Shown here in pieces: positions 62,145-64,000 of a DNA stretch of 64,000 nucleotides. The notes below the pieces were generated by a model. The model was not told where the DNA came from and did no database searches. It saw nothing but the letters and a program-made list of their open reading frames with translations. The first letter of the stretch is position 1; each line of letters opens with the position of its first letter. Both the position numbers and the translations under genes were made by a program. Where the stretch lies: contig NZ_VFPL01000001.1 in NCBI RefSeq assembly GCF_006716645.1, forward strand, positions 3,100,001 to 3,164,000, given 5' to 3'. This DNA comes from Arcticibacter tournemirensis. GTDB taxonomy: Bacteria > Bacteroidota > Bacteroidia > Sphingobacteriales > Sphingobacteriaceae.

Positions 62145-64000
62145 ATGAATAATTTTTACAAAATGAAGTATTTTAAACCGGATCTGCTCTTACAACATGT
62201 AGGGAGGTCTGCCCTTTGTTTAGTATTGTTTTTGATGATAGGTGTTGCACCTGCCGCTGCCCAGTCAAAAATCATAACAGGGATTGTGAAAGACCAACAG
62301 GGGGAAGTGCTGCCAGGGGTAAGTGTTCTGGTAAAGGGAACAAGCACCGGTGCAGTTACAGACATTAACGGCAAGTACCGTTTGGCTGTACCGGGGCCCA
62401 AGGCTGTTCTTTCATTCAGCTTTGTAGGCTTGGGAACTCAGGAGCTTGCTGTTGGAGACAAAGCAGTGCTCGATGTTACACTAAGAGATGATGCCAAAAG
62501 CCTGGAGGAAGTAGTGGTAGTAGGTTATGGCGTTCAGAAGAGAGCAACATTAACGGGAGCGATTAATACCGTAAGCAGTAAAGAAATTTTACAGTCGCCC
62601 ACTTCGAATGTTACCAATAGCCTGGCCGGACGGCTTCCCGGGGTCTCTGTTATTCAGCAGAGCGGGCAGCCCGGACTTAATTCTTCTACTATTAAGATCA
62701 GGGGAGTAGCCACATACAACACCGGAAACCAGGGGGCTATAGTTATAGTAGATGGTGTTGAGCGGAATAGCTTTGGCGACATAGATCCGAACGAAATAGA
62801 GTCTATATCAGTGCTCAAAGACGCATCCTCCACAGCAATTTTTGGTATCCGTGGAGCAAACGGCGTGATCATCGTGACAACGAAGGCTGGTAAAGAAGGA
62901 AGTCCCCGGATCAGTTACACGGGGAATGCCAGTATACAAACCTATACAGGAATTCCCAAAGCAGTCAATTCTTACGATAATACGAGGCTGATGAATGAGG
63001 CACGGATAAACGATGATCTTCCAGCCTTATGGACAGACCAGCAGCTGGAGAAGTTTAAAGACGGATCTGATCCTCTTGGTTATCCGGATGTAAATTGGTT
63101 TGACTACGTAACACGGAAATATTATCCGCAAACACAGCATAACCTGAATGTGAGCGGGGGAACTAAAATCGTAAAATACTACGCATCTGTGGGCTACCTG
63201 TTTGAAGACGGTATTTTCAAGAAATTCGATTCTCCATACGGAATTCGTTCAACACCTTCTTACAACAGATACAATTTCCGGTCGAACCTCGATTTTAATT
63301 TCACAAAAGATCTTCAGATGAGCGTACGCCTGGGCGGACGTCTTGGCAAACGATATATGCCTTCGGGCCCGACGGGATCGAGTTTCGCTTATGATAATAT
63401 GAACGGGATGATCTCGCGCATACTTCAGACGCCCTCTTTCGCTTACCCGGTTATGTTACCTGATGGAAAAATCACAGGAAACCAGGAAGTAGGTACAAAC
63501 GTGTGGAACCCCTATGCTGTATTGACACGCTGGGGAACAAGGAATGACGATAATAACTCAATTGAAAGTACTTTCGACGTAAATTATAAGCTGGATAAAC
63601 TGGTAAAAGGCTTATCATTTAAAGGGCTGTTTGGCTACGATTCCTACTATAACAGTACCGCGCGCCGTGCCGCCTGGTGGGCATCGTATCTATATGACCG
63701 CGAAACCGGCGAAACTAAGCTTGCTGGCGACAGCAGGGACCGGGACGAGCCGCTCGGAGACATCAGCTCGTCATACGATGGAAGCATCAAAATGAACCTT
63801 CAGCTCGGTTTTAATTACTCAAGGACCTTTGGCCGTCACAATCTGTCGGCAGTTTTACTTGCTACAAGGCAATTGAACCAGTTTGAAGGCGACGGTAAAA
63901 ATGCAGCTCCGGAAGCAGTACAGGGAGTGGTGAACCGCACTACGTACAATTTCGGTGAAAAGTATTTTGCCGAGATAAACATGGCCTACAATGGTTCTGA
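62145..64000 (+). CDS. SusC/RagA-type TonB-linked outer-membrane protein (3' end outside window)
   Basis: At least 618 codons of an outer-membrane importer that works with a SusD lipoprotein to take up oligosaccharides or peptides. Seen: signal region (LCLVLFLMIGVAPAAAQ), a carboxypeptidase-regulatory-like domain (IITGIVKDQQGEVLPGVSVLVKGTSTG...), the SusC marker LEEVVVVGYGVQKRATLTGAI, the plug domain (NSLAGRLPGVSVIQQSGQPG, IVDGVERNSF, IESISVLKDASSTAIFGIRGANGVIIVTTK) and the start of the barrel. It begins 257 nt after the HTCS gene. ATG 62145 is used; ATG 62163 is possible. The ligand is not predictable here. Confidence 0.95.
   Translation, partial: MNNFYKMKYFKPDLLLQHVGRSALCLVLFLMIGVAPAAAQSKIITGIVKDQQGEVLPGVSVLVKGTSTGAVTDINGKYRLAVPGPKAVLSFSFVGLGTQELAVGDKAVLDVTLRDDAKSLEEVVVVGYGVQKRATLTGAINTVSSKEILQSPTSNVTNSLAGRLPGVSVIQQSGQPGLNSSTIKIRGVATYNTGNQGAIVIVDGVERNSFGDIDPNEIESISVLKDASSTAIFGIRGANGVIIVTTKAGKEGSPRISYTGNASIQTYTGIPKAVNSYDNTRLMNEARINDDLPALWTDQQLEKFKDGSDPLGYPDVNWFDYVTRKYYPQTQHNLNVSGGTKIVKYYASVGYLFEDGIFKKFDSPYGIRSTPSYNRYNFRSNLDFNFTKDLQMSVRLGGRLGKRYMPSGPTGSSFAYDNMNGMISRILQTPSFAYPVMLPDGKITGNQEVGTNVWNPYAVLTRWGTRNDDNNSIESTFDVNYKLDKLVKGLSFKGLFGYDSYYNSTARRAAWWASYLYDRETGETKLAGDSRDRDEPLGDISSSYDGSIKMNLQLGFNYSRTFGRHNLSAVLLATRQLNQFEGDGKNAAPEAVQGVVNRTTYNFGEKYFAEINMAYNGS

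Overview
This window looks like chromosomal DNA of a Bacteroidota bacterium, most likely Sphingobacteriaceae (Pedobacter-like). The signs are a hybrid two-component regulator next to a SusC-type receptor, a bacillithiol deacetylase (BshB1), DUF4294 and DUF5686-type proteins, the near absence of Shine-Dalgarno sequences, and many copies of the Bacteroidota -7 promoter element TAnnTTTG. Family-level placement is inference; no rRNA or marker gene settles it.

Layout. 1-5152: end of alanine dehydrogenase, queD, an LpxR-like outer-membrane deacylase, a small barrel protein and lon. 5153-11611: TPR protein, CAP lipoprotein, a lipoprotein overlapping gpmI, then nadC, plsY and an M48 lipoprotein protease. 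11612-17103: the tight minus-strand run fur-purA-pabB, then the (p)ppGpp synthetase/hydrolase. 17217-23222: DUF4294, bshB1, lysine 6-transaminase, a D-cysteine desulfhydrase/ACC deaminase-like enzyme, a RluA-type pseudouridine synthase, a class IV aminotransferase and a 42-residue membrane miniprotein. 23427-35420: DUF5686 barrel, amtB, ctaA, DUF255, SlyD-like FKBP, a secreted protein, HAD, a LEA-like lipoprotein, a methyltransferase, an SDR and a lipoprotein. 35592-39462: serC, serA, ldh and carbonic anhydrase. 40181-49332: a minus-strand envelope block (TPR 1008 aa, beta-barrel, HU-like/SPOR protein, ExbB, ExbD, TonB, then folC). 49658-54975: pyrR-pyrB, rpsA, cmk and arfB. 55000-57480: a small accessory islet with a GC-richer orphan protein and a VapBC module. 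57718-64000: hybrid two-component system plus SusC-like receptor, the start of a probable polysaccharide-utilisation locus cut by the window edge.

The genes are mostly core metabolism (nucleotide, serine, NAD, folate, heme), translation and stringent response, and envelope biogenesis. ExbB/ExbD/TonB could energise TonB-dependent transport such as that expected of the SusC protein at the right edge.

Most notable observations: (1) six intergenic regions built of degenerate 7-bp-period repeats with locus-specific unit sequences; (2) several genes whose -7 box ends only 3-8 nt before the start codon, implying leaderless mRNAs and fixing GTG starts for two of them; (3) an arfB gene with an in-frame amber codon followed by 19 intact basic-tail codons, TGA and a terminator; (4) an 18-bp perfect inverted repeat and a GC-rich orphan gene in the 55-56 kb islet; (5) palindromes at the predicted transcription starts of rpsA and of a secreted protein.
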